25,101 nt of DNA from a virus, in the IMG/VR virus record IMGVR_UViG_3300027859_000074, positions 1-25,101 of that record. One strand, written 5' to 3'. This document shows positions 24,001-25,101 of the stretch, piece after piece (position 1 is the first letter of the stretch; the number at the start of each line of letters is the position of its first letter). Below the pieces are notes generated by a model. It was not told the origin of the DNA and made no database searches. It was given only the letters and a program-made list of their open reading frames with translations. The position numbers and the translations under genes were made by a program.

Positions 24001-25101
24001 GTTACGAGCATATGTTTCTTGTGCAGTATTAGGAATACCAGAACGCATAAATGATCGTCCTTGGAAATGAGACCCTGTTGCTATTCCAACCCAGTCCCTA
24101 GAATCAGGTGGATTAGTAGTAGAACTCATTGGAAGAGTTCCATAAGGTGCTTCCACAAAGTTTAAAGTATTTTCTACAATGTTATAATTACCAATAACCT
24201 TGGTTACTACATCACCTGTACTATATCCAGCAAGAGATGTTCCTAACCATTGTCTACGTACTCTTATGGTATTTGTATTTCCAACACCAATACCTTCAAT
24301 CTTCATTATCTCATTACCAACTTTAATCAAGTCTCCACCAAAGAATGAGGTAATTCCTGCAAATTCGACAATATCACTAGTAGTGAATACTTCGTTTTCA
24401 AGATGAGTGGTTACTGCAGTAGATACAAGAGGAGATTGGATAATGTTGTCTAGTGTTACAAGTACTTTTGAATTTTGATTCGTAGAAACAAATCTATGAG
24501 ATGTACCAATACCAACACTAGTAAAGTCAACATTATTAACAACTCCCATAAGGGCATCTTTAGCAGTTGCTGCAAGTTTGATCTTATCTTCAGTAATCTT
24601 AACTGCAAATACTGATGATGGTAATTTGTCAGTAGTTCCTACACCTACAAATCCATCTGTGGATGCGATTCCAATTGCTTGAGTTGTACCAGCACCAGCA
24701 TGGATGTATTGAAGTTCCTCTCCAGTGACAAAGTAATGATTTGCCATCTGAATAGTATTCTTAGTCAAATCAACTACACTTGTGCTGCTTCCATCAAAAC
24801 TTCTATTAAAGATATCATTTGTTTGGTGCTTTAATCCAAATGCTCTCTTAATATCTCTTTCAGTACCAAAATACTCACCATACTCAGTTTGTATTGTTCC
24901 ATTCTCAAGACTTATTACATCTCTAGAATCATCTTGGATTCTTAATGCATTCATGAATACATTGACATGAGCATCAATACTAGGAAGTGGAGTATATACT
25001 AATTCAACTACAGAACCTGTTATACGGGTTCCAATGGTTCCTAGACCTGATACAGACTCAATAATACCATATTCTGCATTATAAGTATCTCCAGTGCTAG
25101 T
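21013..25101 (-). CDS. Very large modular baseplate/tail structural protein (5'-truncated by window edge)
   Basis: At least 1362 residues are encoded. The first in-window ATG (24954) is not the start: the 49 codons upstream to base 25101 are open and read like the same protein (YNAEYGIIESVSGLGTIGTR). The segment DSRDVISLENGTIQTEYGEY, then GTERDIKRAFGLKHQTNDIF, resembles large virion proteins I recall from T4-like cyanophages. Modules in order are an RG beta module (about 24200-24400), a NDVFQGPG fibre-type motif (about 23870-23910), repeated SNFVYDN/AHG units (about 23250-23450), two NVGIST-SGGTV units, a second NDVLQVPG motif (about 22450), and GGxGY repeats (about 21680-21885). No enzymatic motif is seen. 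Its place ahead of gp8 would suit a functional counterpart of T4 gp7, but that rests on position alone. Confidence 0.85.
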   Translation of the reverse strand, partial: TSTGDTYNAEYGIIESVSGLGTIGTRITGSVVELVYTPLPSIDAHVNVFMNALRIQDDSRDVISLENGTIQTEYGEYFGTERDIKRAFGLKHQTNDIFNRSFDGSSTSVVDLTKNTIQMANHYFVTGEELQYIHAGAGTTQAIGIASTDGFVGVGTTDKLPSSVFAVKITEDKIKLAATAKDALMGVVNNVDFTSVGIGTSHRFVSTNQNSKVLVTLDNIIQSPLVSTAVTTHLENEVFTTSDIVEFAGITSFFGGDLIKVGNEIMKIEGIGVGNTNTIRVRRQWLGTSLAGYSTGDVVTKVIGNYNIVENTLNFVEAPYGTLPMSSTTNPPDSRDWVGIATGSHFQGRSFMRSGIPNTAQETYARNYIFDDISSGFTGTERDFVLTSAGGTVTGIENDNAIILINDVFQGPGIQYDYTLEESGSTGITTISFTGTASSIASDVNTSNLPVGGVIVSVGSTAGFGYQPLVAAGGTAVVSAAGTISLVSIGNSGSGYISGIQTTVNVGIQTESLTGVNIVSIGTASISNGNIVGVAVTNSQVFCAPRVVDNAAYNNSTGELVVTTSAAHGLNVGSEVLVSGIAFTCTYSSSAPRNLSNFVYDNVTGIATVTTTTAHALSVGKDVIFTGIAMTCGLDGGSSTHVYPRTTDPYYSGSVVTKIISVQKFETNVGVSTVPTFYQSGGTVQRSLMTPRATDPAAEGTDVIEVLDSTRFAVNVGISTTSHLYARGGSVTMPMEVVFDSPLGYSNIPLIYSSSSVSGVGSNATIDIAVGRGSSVTDFTLRNTGYGYGNGEILTVAIGGTTGIPTTSSYHEFQLTIDEIFTDEFTGWSVGQLQDLDDVAYLFDGNRLTFPLSQGGVVVSIRASKGSPINIEDTLLIFVNDVLQVPGEGFKFEGGSTLTFTEAPKAKDTCKIIFYKGSGDQDVKFRDVIEPVEVGDTLTPSAYAPTPSYLQEDPRTVTLIKSTNNVDTIPYYGPGITADPNQTKPVILTRQTEDMILNGKEVSKDRGLYEPRVIPAANIIKAVGVTSTQLYVDNVRPIFDSQNESDVGLTFQDQVTLTSQVVKTGATATSVVSTGGTISSISVVGGGTGYDSVPNVVISNAVGFGSTATATAQISGGSVIGVTVSFGGTNYSESPQVLIEPPTLVSETNDVDSYIGDYGVVVGFGTTTQSTVDKMIMDLYIPTYSDLRQTKLVGTAITISSLDLQDYFMVFASNAGSATTSITSKDTDNNIIGVGTQFIDNIYQVSAVSNVTRNVVGVGMTVVRRVYANISGLSTVTFGTTGIDFSSEFYTFDDDGEGTGSGFAGIITASNYFGNYSWGKITLTGRSETNQFEVYPNDGISGISTWPLVQRTIPLKSSNYII

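Noticed and set aside
21013-25101. Assignment of the large right-edge protein as gp7
   Set aside because: Only its position before gp8 supports this; I could not see sequence similarity to T4 gp7, so no symbol was given.

Overview
The window looks like part of the late structural region of a T4-like marine myovirus, most likely a cyanophage (Kyanoviridae-type) infecting Prochlorococcus or Synechococcus. The sequence is AT-rich, every real gene lies on the minus strand, and genes are packed with gaps of at most a few dozen bases or short overlaps. Six products align by eye with T4 virion-assembly proteins: baseplate wedge gp8, neck proteins gp13 and gp14, tail completion protein gp15, and terminase subunits gp16 and gp17. 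The host is inferred from the style of the large beta-rich structural proteins. No photosynthesis or tRNA gene is present to confirm it, and a related marine host such as a pelagibacter cannot be excluded.

Reading in the direction of transcription (right to left), the window opens inside a very large structural protein whose 5' end lies beyond base 25101. Next come a tail-fibre protein ending in a cupredoxin-like domain (20986-19463), gp8 (19431-17881), a 2470-residue DUF4815-type tail protein (17864-10452), a short coiled-coil protein (10455-10234) and a small beta protein (10244-9858). Then follow gp13 (9833-8991), gp14 (8986-7553), gp15 (7530-6526) and gp16 (6522-6106). An insertion of structural genes separates the two terminase subunits: a 1158-residue coiled-coil/beta-helix fibre-like protein (6063-2587), two small beta proteins (2585-2253, 2248-1877), a Gly/Asn-linker protein (1840-1220) and a 48-residue coiled-coil ORF (1260-1114). 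The window ends inside gp17 (1105-1).

Six T4-type late-promoter candidates ([A/C]TAAATA) occur, each 14-23 nt before a start codon. They divide the region into plausible late units: the large protein, the fibre, gp8 to the small beta protein, gp13-14, gp15-16, the inserted fibre with its small partners, and the Gly/Asn protein to gp17. In three of them the stop codon of the upstream gene lies inside the promoter motif.

Together the genes encode the DNA-packaging motor (gp16/gp17), the head-to-tail neck (gp13/gp14/gp15) and baseplate or fibre parts (gp8, the 2470-residue protein, the fibres). The most notable pattern is that a small set of beta-rich modules is reused across unrelated virion proteins, including inside or at the end of conserved neck and wedge proteins that are shorter in T4. 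The other unusual element is an amicyanin-spaced copper-ligand motif (His, Cys, His, Met) at the tip of a tail fibre. No RNA gene, CRISPR array, insertion sequence, convincing intrinsic terminator or gene-free stretch over 300 bases was seen.
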